NCBI RefSeq assembly: GCF_003003795.1
Contig: NZ_PVWK01000109.1
Coordinates: 1 to 41,450 of the forward strand
Direction: 5' to 3'
Length of the DNA: 41,450 nucleotides
Source: Stenomitos frigidus ULC18
GTDB lineage: Bacteria > Cyanobacteriota > Cyanobacteriia > Leptolyngbyales > Leptolyngbyaceae
Shown here one piece after another: positions 1 through 9,150 of this stretch. Position 1 is the stretch's first letter. Each line of letters starts with the position of its first letter. The notes beneath the pieces were generated by a model, which was not told the DNA's origin, did no database searches, and worked only from the letters and a program-made list of their open reading frames with translations. The translations under genes were made by a program, and so were the position numbers.

Positions 1-78
1 TGGATGGCCCCTCAAGACCAACCGCATGAACACTTTAGCTTCCCCGAAGAGGTACTCCCACGTGGTAACGCTCTCTAG
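1..78 (+). CDS. psbD: Photosystem II D2 protein PsbD, C-terminal end (partial)
   Basis: The first frame reads through 25 codons to a TAG at 76-78 and ends in [12 protein letters not shown], the conserved C-terminus of the photosystem II reaction-centre protein D2. The rest of the gene lies to the left of the window. D2 binds the P680 chlorophylls, pheophytin and plastoquinone QA in the thylakoid membrane, but none of those residues are in this fragment. The stop lies inside the start of psbC: the two genes overlap by 17 bases in different frames, as in other cyanobacteria and chloroplasts, so they are almost certainly co-transcribed. Confidence 0.95.
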   Translation, partial: WMAPQDQPHEHFSFPEEVLPRGNAL

Positions 79-1444
79 TAATATCGTTGGCAGCAACCGC
101 GACCAGGAATCCTCTGGATTTGCCTGGTGGGCCGGTAACGCTCGCCTGATTAATCTCTCTGGTAAACTGCTGGGCGCTCACGTTGCTCATGCGGGACTGA
201 TTGTTTTCTGGGCAGGCGCGATGACTCTTTTTGAGGTCGCCCACTTTATCCCTGAAAAGCCCATGTATGAGCAGGGTTTAATCCTGCTACCTCACCTGGC
301 AAGCCAAGGTTGGGGCGTTGGTCCTGGCGGCGAAGTCATTGACATCTTCCCTTATTTTGTTGTTGGCGTCCTCCATTTGATCTCGTCTGCTGTACTCGGC
401 TTCGGCGGTATTTATCACGCCGTTCGTGGCCCTGAAGTGTTGGAAGATTACTCTTCTTTCTTCGGCTACGACTGGAAAGACAAGAACAAAATGACCAACA
501 TCATCGGGTTTCACCTGATCTTGCTTGGGCTTGGTGCTTTCTTGCTGGTAGCAAAAGCCATGTTCTTTGGTGGTCTTTACGACAGTTGGGCACCTGGTGG
601 TGGGGACGTTCGTGTCGTTACCAACCCAACCCTTAACCCTGCAGTCATCTTTGGCTATTTACTGAAGTCTCCCTTTGGTGGTGAAGGCTGGATTGTCAGC
701 GTCAATAACCTGGAAGATATTGTCGGTGGTCACATTTGGTTGGGTCTGATTCTGATTGCAGGCGGTATCTGGCACATCGTGACTAAGCCGTTTGGTTGGG
801 CTCGTCGCGCCTTGATCTGGTCTGGCGAAGCCTATCTTTCCTACAGCCTCGGTGCGTTGTCCTTGATGGGCTTTATCGCTGCGTGCTTTGTCTGGTTTAA
901 CAACACTGCATATCCCAGCGAATTCTACGGTCCGACGGGTCCTGAAGCGTCGCAAGCGCAAGCATTGACCTTCTTGATTCGTGACCAGCGTTTGGGTGCC
1001 AATGTGGCGTCTGCACAAGGCCCGACCGGTCTGGGTAAATACCTGATGCGCTCTCCGACTGGCGAAATTATTTTCGGTGGTGAAACGATGCGCTTCTGGG
1101 ATTTCCAAGGCCCCTGGTTGGAGCCTCTGCGTGGTCCTAATGGTCTTGATTTGAACAAAATCAAGTACGACATTCAACCCTGGCAAGCACGTCGGGCAGC
1201 CGAGTACATGACCCATGCGCCTTTGGGTTCATTGAACTCAGTGGGCGGCGTAGCAACGGAGATCAACTCCTTTAACTACGTGTCTCCTCGTTCCTGGCTG
1301 TCATGTTTCCACTTTGTGATGGGTTTCTTCTTCCTGGTGGGTCACCTCTGGCATGCGGGTCGTGCTCGTGCCGCGGTGGCTGGCTTTGAGAAGGGGATCG
1401 ATCGCGACACTGAGCCCGTGCTTTCCATGCCTAACCTCGACTAA
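62..1444 (+). CDS. psbC: Photosystem II CP43 chlorophyll-binding protein PsbC
   Basis: CP43 is the inner antenna of photosystem II. It binds chlorophyll a in the thylakoid membrane and supplies a ligand to the oxygen-evolving cluster. The 460-residue product matches the family from end to end, for example [20 protein letters not shown] near the N-terminus and the conserved lumenal loop with [11 protein letters not shown] place the start at GTG 62 rather than at the in-frame ATG at 26. The GTG gives the family N-terminus (VVTLSSN then RDQ), overlaps psbD by 17 bases, and has a Shine-Dalgarno-like GAAGAGG at 46-52. Translation is probably coupled to psbD. Canonical CP43 is favoured over the iron-stress paralogue IsiA because of the full-length lumenal loop and the psbD context. 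Confidence 0.97.
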   Translation: MVTLSSNIVGSNRDQESSGFAWWAGNARLINLSGKLLGAHVAHAGLIVFWAGAMTLFEVAHFIPEKPMYEQGLILLPHLASQGWGVGPGGEVIDIFPYFVVGVLHLISSAVLGFGGIYHAVRGPEVLEDYSSFFGYDWKDKNKMTNIIGFHLILLGLGAFLLVAKAMFFGGLYDSWAPGGGDVRVVTNPTLNPAVIFGYLLKSPFGGEGWIVSVNNLEDIVGGHIWLGLILIAGGIWHIVTKPFGWARRALIWSGEAYLSYSLGALSLMGFIAACFVWFNNTAYPSEFYGPTGPEASQAQALTFLIRDQRLGANVASAQGPTGLGKYLMRSPTGEIIFGGETMRFWDFQGPWLEPLRGPNGLDLNKIKYDIQPWQARRAAEYMTHAPLGSLNSVGGVATEINSFNYVSPRSWLSCFHFVMGFFFLVGHLWHAGRARAAVAGFEKGIDRDTEPVLSMPNLD

Positions 1445-1477
1445 CGCTTGAGCGTCAATCAAGGCTAGTTTGGGTTT

Positions 1478-1517
1478 AACTGAAAGGCCCCTACTGTGAA
1501 GTGGGAGCCTTTCAGTT
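1478..1517 (+). terminator. Terminator-like hairpin after psbC
   Basis: The arms AACTGAAAGGC (1478-1488) and GCCTTTCAGTT (1507-1517) are perfectly complementary over 11 bp, with further pairing possible inside the loop. The hairpin starts 33 bases after the psbC stop. No clear T-run follows, so it may protect the 3' end of the psbDC transcript rather than act as a strong intrinsic terminator. Confidence 0.6.
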
Positions 1518-1644
1518 TGATGGTGATAACTTTGATGGTCGTTAACTGACAAACGCACCAAAATCCATGCGCGGTCTCCAGCAACTGGGGTATTCTGAAC
1601 GTAATCACAATCGAAATTACGGCAAAAAAGGCTCTGAAAGCAGC

Positions 1645-2838
1645 ATGAAGTTGGCAAAGCGAGTTGAGCAGGTAACGCCCTCATTGACCTTGGCGATCGA
1701 TGCCAAAGCCAAGGCTCTGAAGGCATCGGGAGTGGATATTTGCAGTTTTAGCGCTGGGGAGCCTGATTTCCCAACACCAGATCATATTCTGGCAGCCGCA
1801 AAGCAAGCGCTTGATGACGGTAAGACTCGCTATGGTCCAGCCGCTGGTGAACCCCGCTTACGAGAGGCGATCGCCCAAAAGCTGCAGAAGGATAATGGGC
1901 TTTGCTTTGGTGCCGAAAATATTATTGTCACGAATGGCGGCAAGCATTCATTGTTTGACTTGATGCTGGCCATTATTGACGCTGGCGACGAAGTAATTAT
2001 TCCTTCCCCGTTTTGGGTCAGTTACCCCGAAATGGTGAAGCTAGCAGGTGGCATCCCGGTGATTGTACCAACCGATGAGAAAAGCCAGTTTAAAATCACA
2101 CCCGCGCAGCTCCAGCAAGCAATCACACCCAAAACGAAGCTTTTTATTATTAATTCGCCCTCCAACCCCACTGGGATGGTTTATACACCAGCGGAACTAG
2201 AGGCACTGGCGGCGATCGTGGTTGCCAATGATCTACTGGTTGTCTCTGACGAAATCTACGAAAAGCTGATTTACGACGGTGCCCAACACGTTAGTATTGG
2301 CGCACTCGGCCCAGAGATCTATGAGCGAACCCTGGTCAGCAGTGGCTTTGCGAAAGCCTATTCTATGACCGGGTGGCGAGTGGGTTGGTTAGCGGGACCA
2401 GTAGAGATTATTCGAGCGGCGACGTTGATTCAAGGGCACAGCACATCGAACGTTTGTACGTTTGCTCAATGGGGAGCGATCGCGGCGCTGGAAGGTTCTC
2501 AGGACTGCGTTGAGTCCATGCGAGTCGCCTTTGCCGAACGCCGTCAGTCTATGTTTGACCTCATCAACGCGATACCTGGATTGAGTTGTGCGAAACCAGA
2601 TGGTGCCTTTTACCTCTTGCCCAGCATCGCCCAAACAGGCATGACATCGCTAGAGTTTTGCGATGCCTTGTTAGAAGAACAAAAGGTTGCCTTGATTCCT
2701 GGCATTGCCTTTGGCGCTGATGACTTTATTCGCCTTTCCTACGCTACCGATATGGACACCATCAAGCGGGGCATGGAGCGATTGGATAAATTTGTGCGTT
2801 CACGAAGTGGCTCCATCGGAGCATCGAGAATCCAATAG
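1645..2838 (+). CDS. Pyridoxal-phosphate aminotransferase, class I (aspartate aminotransferase type)
   Basis: Fold type I PLP aminotransferase of 397 residues, the usual length for the bacterial aspartate/prephenate (AspAT 1b) group. Visible family motifs are [11 protein letters not shown] near the N-terminus, NSPSNPTG in the middle, and [16 protein letters not shown] containing the Schiff-base lysine. The likely reaction is transfer of an amino group between aspartate or another amino acid and 2-oxoglutarate in the cytoplasm. ATG 1645 is chosen because the family begins at about [13 protein letters not shown]; the frame is open back to 1567, but the extra 26 residues look non-coding. The ribosome-binding site is weak. 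The stop is 3 bases from the end of the convergent VOC gene. Specificity (aspartate, prephenate or aromatic) cannot be read from the sequence. Confidence 0.9.
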   Translation: MKLAKRVEQVTPSLTLAIDAKAKALKASGVDICSFSAGEPDFPTPDHILAAAKQALDDGKTRYGPAAGEPRLREAIAQKLQKDNGLCFGAENIIVTNGGKHSLFDLMLAIIDAGDEVIIPSPFWVSYPEMVKLAGGIPVIVPTDEKSQFKITPAQLQQAITPKTKLFIINSPSNPTGMVYTPAELEALAAIVVANDLLVVSDEIYEKLIYDGAQHVSIGALGPEIYERTLVSSGFAKAYSMTGWRVGWLAGPVEIIRAATLIQGHSTSNVCTFAQWGAIAALEGSQDCVESMRVAFAERRQSMFDLINAIPGLSCAKPDGAFYLLPSIAQTGMTSLEFCDALLEEQKVALIPGIAFGADDFIRLSYATDMDTIKRGMERLDKFVRSRSGSIGASRIQ

Positions 2839-2841
2839 CGC

Positions 2842-3306
2842 TCAACAGTCGGCAGGATCGCAGCGAATTTCGATCAAAAAGCCATCCGGGTCATAGAAAT
2901 AAATGCCTCGTCCGGTCGGGCGCGTCACGGGGCCGTGATCAATGGTCACCTGGCTTTTTTGTAGTATGTCTACTACCTGGTCAAATCCATCAGGCGCAAC
3001 GTCGAAGGCCAGATGATTAGCACGGGTAAACTGTTGACATGGATCGAGATGAGGCGGCAACAACTCCGGCTCCCAAAACAAATCAATTACCGTACCATCA
3101 GGCGTCACAAAGTTGGCAACTTTGCCCTCGGCAACCAATGCCTTAAGGGTGGTTGGCACGGCATCGCCTGTCAACTCACGCAACCCCAGAAACATGCCAT
3201 AGAAGTGACGGGAGACCTGCATATCTTTCACATTGAAAGCGATATGATGCACCGATCGCAGTGCCCCTACAGCAAGACCACTGGTTAATTGAGATGTCGC
3301 TAACAT
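2842..3306 (-). CDS. VOC-superfamily protein (glyoxalase/dioxygenase fold)
   Basis: A 154-residue protein with the paired beta-alpha-beta-beta-beta modules of the vicinal oxygen chelate fold. SVHHIAFNVKDM opens the first module, and RANHLAFDV with a closing FYDPDGFLIEIRC forms the second. The two histidines and the final glutamate sit where VOC enzymes place their metal ligands. Single-copy proteins of this size usually dimerise. Its substrate is unknown; glyoxalase I, fosfomycin-resistance and extradiol dioxygenase relatives share this outline. It is tail-to-tail with the aminotransferase gene and shows no operon partner. The ATG at 3306 is the only good start before HHIAF. Confidence 0.82.
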   Translation of the reverse strand: MLATSQLTSGLAVGALRSVHHIAFNVKDMQVSRHFYGMFLGLRELTGDAVPTTLKALVAEGKVANFVTPDGTVIDLFWEPELLPPHLDPCQQFTRANHLAFDVAPDGFDQVVDILQKSQVTIDHGPVTRPTGRGIYFYDPDGFLIEIRCDPADC

Positions 3307-3410
3307 GGCACTGAGCCTATCGGTAGAGTATTGACTAAAACTGATTTTGACTGATCAAGACCTGAAACATCAAGCCTGCCAAGCTTTTATCGCGGCATCC
3401 CTTAGAGATG

Positions 3411-3457
3411 AGTGACCTGGAGTTCGAACCCAGAACCAGCAGCTTAAGGGTTCGAGA
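3411..3457 (-). pseudogene. 3'-half relic of a tRNA-Lys(CTT) gene
   Basis: These bases match the 3' half of the intact tRNA-Lys at 9151-9222. The shared parts are GTGACCTGG, the block TTCGAACCCAGAACCAGC (identical), and TTAAG from the anticodon loop. The T-arm can still fold. The D-arm and 5' acceptor strand are missing, so it cannot be a working tRNA. It lies in the 265-base gap between the VOC gene and the DevA-type gene. A tRNA 3' end left alone in this way is what a past integration or duplication at a tRNA gene can leave behind. Confidence 0.7.
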
Positions 3458-3571
3458 TCATCATTCGAGATGATAAAACCTGAAACCACAGCTTGCCTCC
3501 ATCATGAAGCAATCGCCGTAACTAACAAATGATTTCAGCATGCCTCATCATGTATCTCGCTGATTCAGTTG

Positions 3572-4282
3572 CTAGGTTAACGTTGGCGGATCAGCTAAAC
3601 GACCATCCTCCATATAAATAATACGATCGGCAATATCCAAAATACGGTTGTCGTGTGTCACCAGCAAAATGGCGCACGCCTGTTCCTTGGCGAGTTTTTG
3701 CATCAGTTCGACAATGTCGCGCCCGGATTGTTTGTCGAGTGCCGCTGTGGGTTCATCGGCAAGAATCAATTGAGGCTGGCTGACTAAGGCACGGGCGATC
3801 GCCACACGCTGCTTTTGCCCACCAGAAAGCGTTTCGGGATAGTAATCGACTCGGTCTGCCAGTCCAACGGCATGAAGCATGGCAGTGGCTTTGTGTCTCC
3901 GCTCTAGTGGTGGGATGGAGTGATGGAGCTTGAGTGACATCGCCACATTTTCCCAGGCAGTGAGGCACTTGAGTAGATTGTGCGATTGAAAGATAAAGCC
4001 AATTTGATTGCGCACCTGCATGAGCTTGCGTTGGCTGGCGCCATTCAATTCCTGGTTCAAAACCTTCAGGCTGCCGTGCTGCATTCCCCTCAGTGCGCCA
4101 ATCAGCGTTAGCAATGTGGTTTTGCCGCTGCCGGATGGACCGGTCAGGATGACGATTTCTCCGGGTTTTATCTCAAGATTGATATCAATGAGAACCGGTT
4201 TTTGCAGTATGCCTTTACCAAAGGTGTGATTCAGCTTGTGAATCGCAATCACCGACGTTTGCAACACAGTAGTTTGGAGCAT
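3572..4282 (-). CDS. devA: DevA-family ABC exporter ATP-binding protein
   Basis: ATPase subunit of a DevBCA/MacAB-like exporter. It shows Walker A GPSGSGKTT, the signature LSGGQKQRV, Walker B LILADEP and the switch histidine in LLVTHD. The phrase QVRNQIGFIFQSHNLL is characteristic of the DevA branch. The ATG at 4282 gives the usual N-terminus (a short lead into VIAIHKLNHTFG). A TTG at 4330 would add 16 residues and is less likely. It follows the permease gene by 66 bases and ends the set read DevB, DevC, DevA. In heterocyst formers DevBCA exports glycolipids; in other cyanobacteria homologues export other envelope lipids or toxic compounds, so the substrate here is open. Confidence 0.88.
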   Translation of the reverse strand: MLQTTVLQTSVIAIHKLNHTFGKGILQKPVLIDINLEIKPGEIVILTGPSGSGKTTLLTLIGALRGMQHGSLKVLNQELNGASQRKLMQVRNQIGFIFQSHNLLKCLTAWENVAMSLKLHHSIPPLERRHKATAMLHAVGLADRVDYYPETLSGGQKQRVAIARALVSQPQLILADEPTAALDKQSGRDIVELMQKLAKEQACAILLVTHDNRILDIADRIIYMEDGRLADPPTLT

Positions 4283-4348
4283 AGACTGGCAAGCAAAGTT
4301 TGCAGCGAGGTAAAGCTTGAACAGAGACAAAGGGTGGAAAGTAAAGGG

Positions 4349-5554
4349 CTAAAAAACATCTGCAGGATCGGCAGACCGTAGCTTGTTAGACGCGATCGCG
4401 GCTGACACCGTACACATCACAAACGTCAACACAAAAACCGTGAGGGCAATTTCTGGACTCATGAGCAGTTCCAGTCGAGTTAAACCACCGAGAAAGCCAT
4501 ACATCCAGACGGAGATCAACCATCCAGGGATAAACCCTAGAACAGCGAGAATCGTGGCTTCCTGAAAAATCACCATGAGTAAGGCGCGATCGGAGTAACC
4601 CATCGCTTTGAGCGTGGCGTATTCCGCCAAATGATCGTTCACATCGCTGTAAAGAACTTGATAAACAATCACTACGCCGACGATAAAGCCCATGATGGTG
4701 CCAAAGCTAAAGATTGGGCCTACAGCCGTGCTTTCCTGGAACGCCAATTCTTTCGCGACCAGCTCTGCGTGGGTGTATGCCTTGATGCCTGGGACGCTTT
4801 TCTCAATCCCAGCTTTCACCGCTTCAGGGTCTGCATCGGCTGCTAGTGTCACCACACCAACACTGACTTGATTGAGCAAATTGGCACCAAAGATATCAGC
4901 AAACGTTGCTTCGCTCATGATCACGTTGCCACCACCCAAAAAGAACGAGTTGCCGAGGTTAAAAAGCCCCTCAACAGTGACTCGACGGTTGTTTAGCATT
5001 GCCATGACAGTGCCTTTTTCGGCCAAAAGCTGGGGAATGGGGCCAAAATCAGGCTTGGCTTGTCGATCGAACAGCACGCTATTGGGCGTCGTCAGCCGTT
5101 GCTGCTGCTGGATGACCGCTGGAAGGTCAAACACGGTTTGCGTTGGGTTAAAGGCAAAAACTCGACCTTCAAAGGATTTCTTTTGCTCGGAATACGCCCA
5201 GGACGTTGGCGAAATGTACAGCGGCGTCGTAGAGAGCACGCCTTCAACGGCAGCCGCTTGATACAACCGAATGCGATCGAAGCCGTTCGATCCCAAAAAC
5301 TCGGTGCTGGGGTTGAGCAAAAACAAGTCCCCTTTTAGACTTTGAGGTAAGGCCGTTGCACCACCAGTAAAGAGCGACAGAAAACCTAACTGCATGAAAA
5401 TCAAGACATTAGCAAAGGAGATGCCACCCATCGCCACTGCCAGACGCACCTTTTGATGCGAAAGCTGTGCCCAGGCAAGCGGTCGCTGCATTTGCCAAGC
5501 ATTGAGCAACGACTTGAATGCTTTGAAATCCACTAGATGGTGTGCTTTGGTCAT
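4349..5554 (-). CDS. devC: DevC-family ABC exporter permease
   Basis: About 401 residues with the MacB/DevC layout: one membrane segment near the N-terminus (after QRPLAWAQLSHQKVRLAVAMGG), a large periplasmic domain of about 200 residues, then three C-terminal membrane segments. The family phrase HLAEYATLKAMGYSDRALL marks the cytoplasmic coupling loop before the second segment. I start it at ATG 5554 (MTKAHHLVDF). An open frame upstream to 5647 reads into a tandem-repeat region and is not family-like; an internal ATG before QRPLAW is also possible. It should work with the adapter encoded upstream and the ATPase downstream, pulling substrate from the inner membrane or periplasm rather than from the cytoplasm. 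Confidence 0.87.
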   Translation of the reverse strand: MTKAHHLVDFKAFKSLLNAWQMQRPLAWAQLSHQKVRLAVAMGGISFANVLIFMQLGFLSLFTGGATALPQSLKGDLFLLNPSTEFLGSNGFDRIRLYQAAAVEGVLSTTPLYISPTSWAYSEQKKSFEGRVFAFNPTQTVFDLPAVIQQQQRLTTPNSVLFDRQAKPDFGPIPQLLAEKGTVMAMLNNRRVTVEGLFNLGNSFFLGGGNVIMSEATFADIFGANLLNQVSVGVVTLAADADPEAVKAGIEKSVPGIKAYTHAELVAKELAFQESTAVGPIFSFGTIMGFIVGVVIVYQVLYSDVNDHLAEYATLKAMGYSDRALLMVIFQEATILAVLGFIPGWLISVWMYGFLGGLTRLELLMSPEIALTVFVLTFVMCTVSAAIASNKLRSADPADVF

Positions 5555-5642
5555 AGTGTTGATCCAGATGGGAACGGGGGGCAAGGGCAGGAGTAGAGGA
5601 CACCCAACGCAAAATGCTCTAGCTTGTCGGCGCAAAGCGCTA

Positions 5643-5670
5643 CTCAAAACTCAAAACTCAAAACTCAAAA
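5643..5670. repeat. Heptamer tandem repeat, four copies of CTCAAAA
   Basis: Four exact head-to-tail CTCAAAA units lie between the DevB and DevC genes, followed by TCAGCGG/TCAGCGG units that run into the end of the DevB gene. The same heptamer, or its complement TTTTGAG, recurs near 21361-21376, 32229-32250 and 34371-34385, always in gaps between transporter genes. These are short tandem repeats of the kind common in filamentous cyanobacteria. Confidence 0.85.
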
Positions 5671-5679
5671 CTCCAGCCA

Positions 5680-6954
5680 TCAGCGGTCAGCGGTCAGCCT
5701 GCTTCTAACCGCTAACAACCCCCTCTCCCTCTGGGTGAATGGTAAAAATGCAATAGCTCTACGGCTGGCTTGTTCACGTCTAGCATCCGTAAGCTTGACG
5801 CGCACTTGCATGTTGGTAAACGCAGCAACCTTAGCGTTATCGGTGGGATCAACCCGAATTTTGACGGCAATGGTGCGGGCATTGTTATCCGTGGTGGGGG
5901 TGTTAACGGCATTCGCTTCTTGCAGCGATCGGCGACCCACTTGTAGCCCAACGAACTCGACCGTGCCACGAACCTCGCCGCTAAACCCGCCATATTCGCT
6001 GGTAATCGTTGCCTGTTGCCCGTTCCGCACTCTGCTAACATCAATTTCTGAAACCTCAGCGGTGACAATCATCTGGGTCGTTTGTGCCAGTTCCATGATG
6101 CCCTGAGCTGTATTCACCTGTTCGCCAACGTGCGTGTTGATTCTGAGAATCTGCCCTGAGATGGGAGCGCGCACCTGCACATCTTCTAGCAGCGCTTGAC
6201 GTTGCTGGACGGCAATTTTGGCTTTGTCTAACTGCGCGGTGGCAATTTGCACATCCACCGGACGCACTTCTCGCAGTTCGGCTAATTTGGCGCGTTCTTG
6301 TGCAATTTCGGCAGGAAGCGTGGTGAGAGTTTGCTGCAATGTAGCGGTACGCTCTGCCAGATCAGCGCGAGCCGTGTTGAGTTCTCGCTGGGCAGTATCG
6401 AGATCGGCACGGGCGATCGCACCTTCCTGTTGCAAAGTTTGCCGTCGTTGATAGGTTAAAACAGCATTGTGGAGAGTTGCTTCGGCGCTGGCGATCGCTG
6501 CCTTGCGCTGCTGCGTTTCTGCTTTAAGCTGCGCTTCCAAGCGGGCGATCGTCGCCTGTTGAGCCACGCTTTGGGCTTGTTTAGCGTCTCCTTGCGTCAC
6601 TTTCGCCAGAGTCGCCTGTTGTAACCGCACATCGGCTCTGGCATCTTGCACATCGGCTTGTCGGCGATCGATGCCTTGCAGCAGGGCAATCAATTGTCCC
6701 GCCTGCACGCGATCGCCCTCTTTCACCAAAATGCGGTTCACTCGGCTGTCCTGAGCGTTGGGTACCGATAGCTTGATGACTTCACCCTCTGGCTCTAAGC
6801 GTCCGAGGGCAACCACTGCCGTTACAGGAGCTGCCTGCACTGCAGTCTGTGAAGAAGCCGTGGGATTGGGTAGACCGCAAGCCGCGCACAAACTGGCAAC
6901 TCCCACCAATACGGCAAACCTCCGTACCTGACCGATAGAATGGCGAATCCACAT
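5680..6954 (-). CDS. devB: DevB-family membrane-fusion (adapter) protein of an ABC exporter
   Basis: A 424-residue HlyD/DevB-type periplasmic adapter. It has an N-terminal hydrophobic segment ending SLCAACG, a possible lipoprotein site. A beta-barrel/lipoyl half begins VVALGRLEPEGEVIKLSVP, then a long Ala/Gln/Glu-rich coiled-coil hairpin (about residues 105-230), then the return lipoyl half with VRAPISGQILRINTHVGEQV. It is the first gene of the DevB-DevC-DevA set and would link the permease to an outer-membrane TolC-like protein. Oddly, the last residues (LTADR, then TGA) are encoded by TCAGCGG repeat units, so the C-terminus seems to have been set by repeat invasion. It is divergent from the sensor kinase gene. 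Confidence 0.87.
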   Translation of the reverse strand: MWIRHSIGQVRRFAVLVGVASLCAACGLPNPTASSQTAVQAAPVTAVVALGRLEPEGEVIKLSVPNAQDSRVNRILVKEGDRVQAGQLIALLQGIDRRQADVQDARADVRLQQATLAKVTQGDAKQAQSVAQQATIARLEAQLKAETQQRKAAIASAEATLHNAVLTYQRRQTLQQEGAIARADLDTAQRELNTARADLAERTATLQQTLTTLPAEIAQERAKLAELREVRPVDVQIATAQLDKAKIAVQQRQALLEDVQVRAPISGQILRINTHVGEQVNTAQGIMELAQTTQMIVTAEVSEIDVSRVRNGQQATITSEYGGFSGEVRGTVEFVGLQVGRRSLQEANAVNTPTTDNNARTIAVKIRVDPTDNAKVAAFTNMQVRVKLTDARREQASRRAIAFLPFTQRERGLLAVRSRLTADR

Positions 6955-7046
6955 AGACTTGCGACGCTTGAACTACACTCTTTGCAGCATACGCAAAGCA
7001 CAGGGCTGCTGACCCTACCAAACATCATCAAGCTGGGTTGCCATTA

Positions 7047-7074
7047 GTCATGTCATGGCAATGACGTTGGTCAT
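7047..7074. promoter_or_regulatory. Clustered GTCAT/ATGAC sites between devB and the kinase gene
   Basis: The divergent gap has an inverted repeat GTCAT-N4-ATGAC at 7052-7065 and two more GTCAT copies at 7047 and 7070. NarL-type regulators bind short, spaced, inverted or direct heptamer-like sites, so this may be where the neighbouring response regulator binds. That is inference from position. Confidence 0.4.
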
Positions 7075-7148
7075 GGTAGAAAAAAGGATGGATACTGCAA
7101 AATGTGGTAAGTATTGCGACAACACTCATTGTGGCTACTGATACGCCG

Positions 7149-8378
7149 ATGAAGCACTTGAAACAGTTTCCCTGGCTGCCTCGCGATCGTCCCACCACGA
7201 TCGCGCCTGCATCGGCACCGCTGCGGCAAATCATCCGGTACGCTGAATGGGTGCTGCTGTTGATGATGACGTTGTTGTATGCGATCGAGCGGTTTTTCCC
7301 TGTGACCTTTAATGCCGGAACGCTGCTGCCAAGGGTGATTGTGCTCAACAGTCTCTTTTTGCTGCTGAGCTTTTGGTTTCCGATCGAGCGTCCACTCTGG
7401 CAGCGCCGCGCTTATATTGCGATCGAGATGGGCCTGGTGCTGGTTGCCAGCTTTATGGGCATTGAATCCAGCATTCTGCTTTATTTTTTTCTCATCAAAA
7501 GCTGCTTCTTTCTCAGCCGTCGAGAAGTTGTGTTCCTCATGATTGCAGTAGGGGCAGGCTATCTCACCAGCGTAGTCGGCAATATCCGCCAACTACAACA
7601 ACAAACCCTGGAACAGCTTGCCAACTCGAAGCAACTGGGAGAACTCTTAAACCCGCTGGCTGTTCTCTCCTCGGCATCGATCGAGTACTTGGGCATTAGC
7701 ATTTTTGTCATCCTACTCGGCTTTGTCATCGTGGCTGAGCGCGAGAGTCGGCAACGGGCAGAAACATTGGCCCAGGAGGTAAAAACTCTAGCGGCAGCTG
7801 TGGAGCGCACCCGTATCGCGCGAGACATTCATGATGCGTTGGGACATACCCTCACTACCTTGGGCGTACAGTTGGAAGTGGCTCAGAAACTGCGCCAGCG
7901 CAATCCGGAGCAGGCATTGGATGCGATCGACATGGCGAAAGCCTTGACCGATCAATGCCTGGAAGATGTCAGACTGGCACTGCACACAACCAATAATTCT
8001 GAATTCAATTTTGACCAGGCGTTACGGGTGCTAATTGACCAGGTCAGGCAAAACACAACGTTGATGATTACCACTGAAATCAATCTCCCATCATTGCCAC
8101 CACAGACCAGCCAACAGCTTTATCGGATTGTGCAAGAAGGGTTAACCAACGTGCGCAAACATGCCAGTGCCTCCTGTGTCAAACTGCGGCTTTACAGCAC
8201 AGTAGAACGCATCCATCTGACACTCACCGATGATGGTAGGGGTTTTAATCCGACATTGCCCTGTAGTGGGTTTGGCTTACAGGGCATTCAGCAGCGAGTC
8301 AGTCTTCTTGCGGGAGATTTCACGGTCAAGAGCGCGATCGGTGAGGGCACTCAGCTTGAGGTCAGCATTCCACAATGA
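7149..8378 (+). CDS. NarL-type sensor histidine kinase
   Basis: About 409 residues. The N-terminal half has several hydrophobic membrane segments (roughly residues 30-50, 62-78, 88-145 and 180-197). A short linker leads to a HisKA_3 dimerisation domain with the phospho-acceptor His at about residue 228 (ARDIHDALGHTLT), then an HATPase domain with EGLTNVRKHA and DDGRGF. This is the class that pairs with LuxR/NarL response regulators, and the next gene, overlapping by 4 bases (ATGA), is one. No extracellular sensor domain is evident, so the signal is likely sensed in the membrane, as in LiaS/DesK. Start: ATG 7149; a GTG at 7104 is possible but its nearest purine-rich sequence is too distant. 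Confidence 0.88.
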   Translation: MKHLKQFPWLPRDRPTTIAPASAPLRQIIRYAEWVLLLMMTLLYAIERFFPVTFNAGTLLPRVIVLNSLFLLLSFWFPIERPLWQRRAYIAIEMGLVLVASFMGIESSILLYFFLIKSCFFLSRREVVFLMIAVGAGYLTSVVGNIRQLQQQTLEQLANSKQLGELLNPLAVLSSASIEYLGISIFVILLGFVIVAERESRQRAETLAQEVKTLAAAVERTRIARDIHDALGHTLTTLGVQLEVAQKLRQRNPEQALDAIDMAKALTDQCLEDVRLALHTTNNSEFNFDQALRVLIDQVRQNTTLMITTEINLPSLPPQTSQQLYRIVQEGLTNVRKHASASCVKLRLYSTVERIHLTLTDDGRGFNPTLPCSGFGLQGIQQRVSLLAGDFTVKSAIGEGTQLEVSIPQ

Positions 8379-9007
8379 TCAAATTGCTGCTGGCAGATGA
8401 CCAGGTTCTCTTTCGGCAAGGGTTAGCATTTTTACTCTCCCTGGAACCGGATTTGGCGATTGTTGGTGAGGCGAGCGATGGCAGAGAAGCGGTGGCCCTG
8501 GCTGAAACACTGCAGCCCGATGTGATTTTGATGGATGTGCGGATGCCGATCGCCGACGGGGTGAACGCCACTCGTGACATTCACCAACGGTATCCCCAGA
8601 TGCGGATTCTTGTGCTCACAACCTTTGATGAAGATGAGTATGTGTTCAAAGCGCTACAAGTCGGCGCAGCAGGGTATTTGCTCAAAAATACACCGTCCGA
8701 GCAACTCGCTGCTGCCATCCGACTCGTGCATGAGGGCTATAGCCAACTGGGACCCACGATCGCGCCTAAAGTATTTGCCCAGCTTCAGTCACCTGCAACG
8801 CTAGCAAAACGGACTGAATATTGGCTGTTGAGCGATCGCGAACGAGACGTGCTGAAACTGCTTGGCGAAGGCAACAGCAACCGCGAAATTGCTCAGAAGC
8901 TACATCTGACTGAAGGGACGGTCAAAAATCACATCACGCGGATTTTATGTCAGCTTGGGGTGCGCGATCGCTTGCAGGCAGCACTTTGGGCACAAAAGTG
9001 TTTGTGA
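8375..9007 (+). CDS. LuxR/NarL-family response regulator
   Basis: A 210-residue regulator: receiver domain with phosphorylated Asp54 (ILMDVRMP) and Lys104 (YLLKN), then a LuxR-type helix-turn-helix from about residue 150 (LSDRERDVLKLLGEG...SNREIA...TVKNH). It is the cognate partner of the kinase upstream: the genes overlap ATGA. The divergent DevBCA exporter is the most obvious target, with the pair sensing envelope stress or exporter substrate. That link is inferred from gene order. A hairpin follows the stop. Confidence 0.93.
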   Translation: MIKLLLADDQVLFRQGLAFLLSLEPDLAIVGEASDGREAVALAETLQPDVILMDVRMPIADGVNATRDIHQRYPQMRILVLTTFDEDEYVFKALQVGAAGYLLKNTPSEQLAAAIRLVHEGYSQLGPTIAPKVFAQLQSPATLAKRTEYWLLSDRERDVLKLLGEGNSNREIAQKLHLTEGTVKNHITRILCQLGVRDRLQAALWAQKCL

Positions 9008-9011
9008 CACT

Positions 9012-9045
9012 TTACCCGGTATTTTTGTGTGCGGATACCGGGTAA
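9012..9045 (+). terminator. Hairpin after the response regulator gene
   Basis: TTACCCGGTAT (9012-9022) and ATACCGGGTAA (9035-9045) form a perfect 11-bp stem with a 12-base loop, 4 bases after the stop codon. Only CCTTT follows, so it is a weak intrinsic terminator or an RNA-stabilising end. Confidence 0.55.
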
Positions 9046-9150
9046 CCTTTGAGCAATTGCATTGGTGAACCATGCCATTGTCAATTGCCCTTAGAATTGT
9101 TTCTTGAGGGCAAAGGCATAGTCATCAGCCTGTAAAAACAGCCTAGACAA

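Noticed and set aside
26-61. Upstream ATG start for psbC
   Set aside because: The 12 extra residues come from the psbD end read in another frame; the family N-terminus and ribosome-binding site point to GTG 62.
1567-1644. N-terminal extension of the aminotransferase
   Set aside because: The first 26 codons do not resemble the family, which starts at the ATG at 1645.
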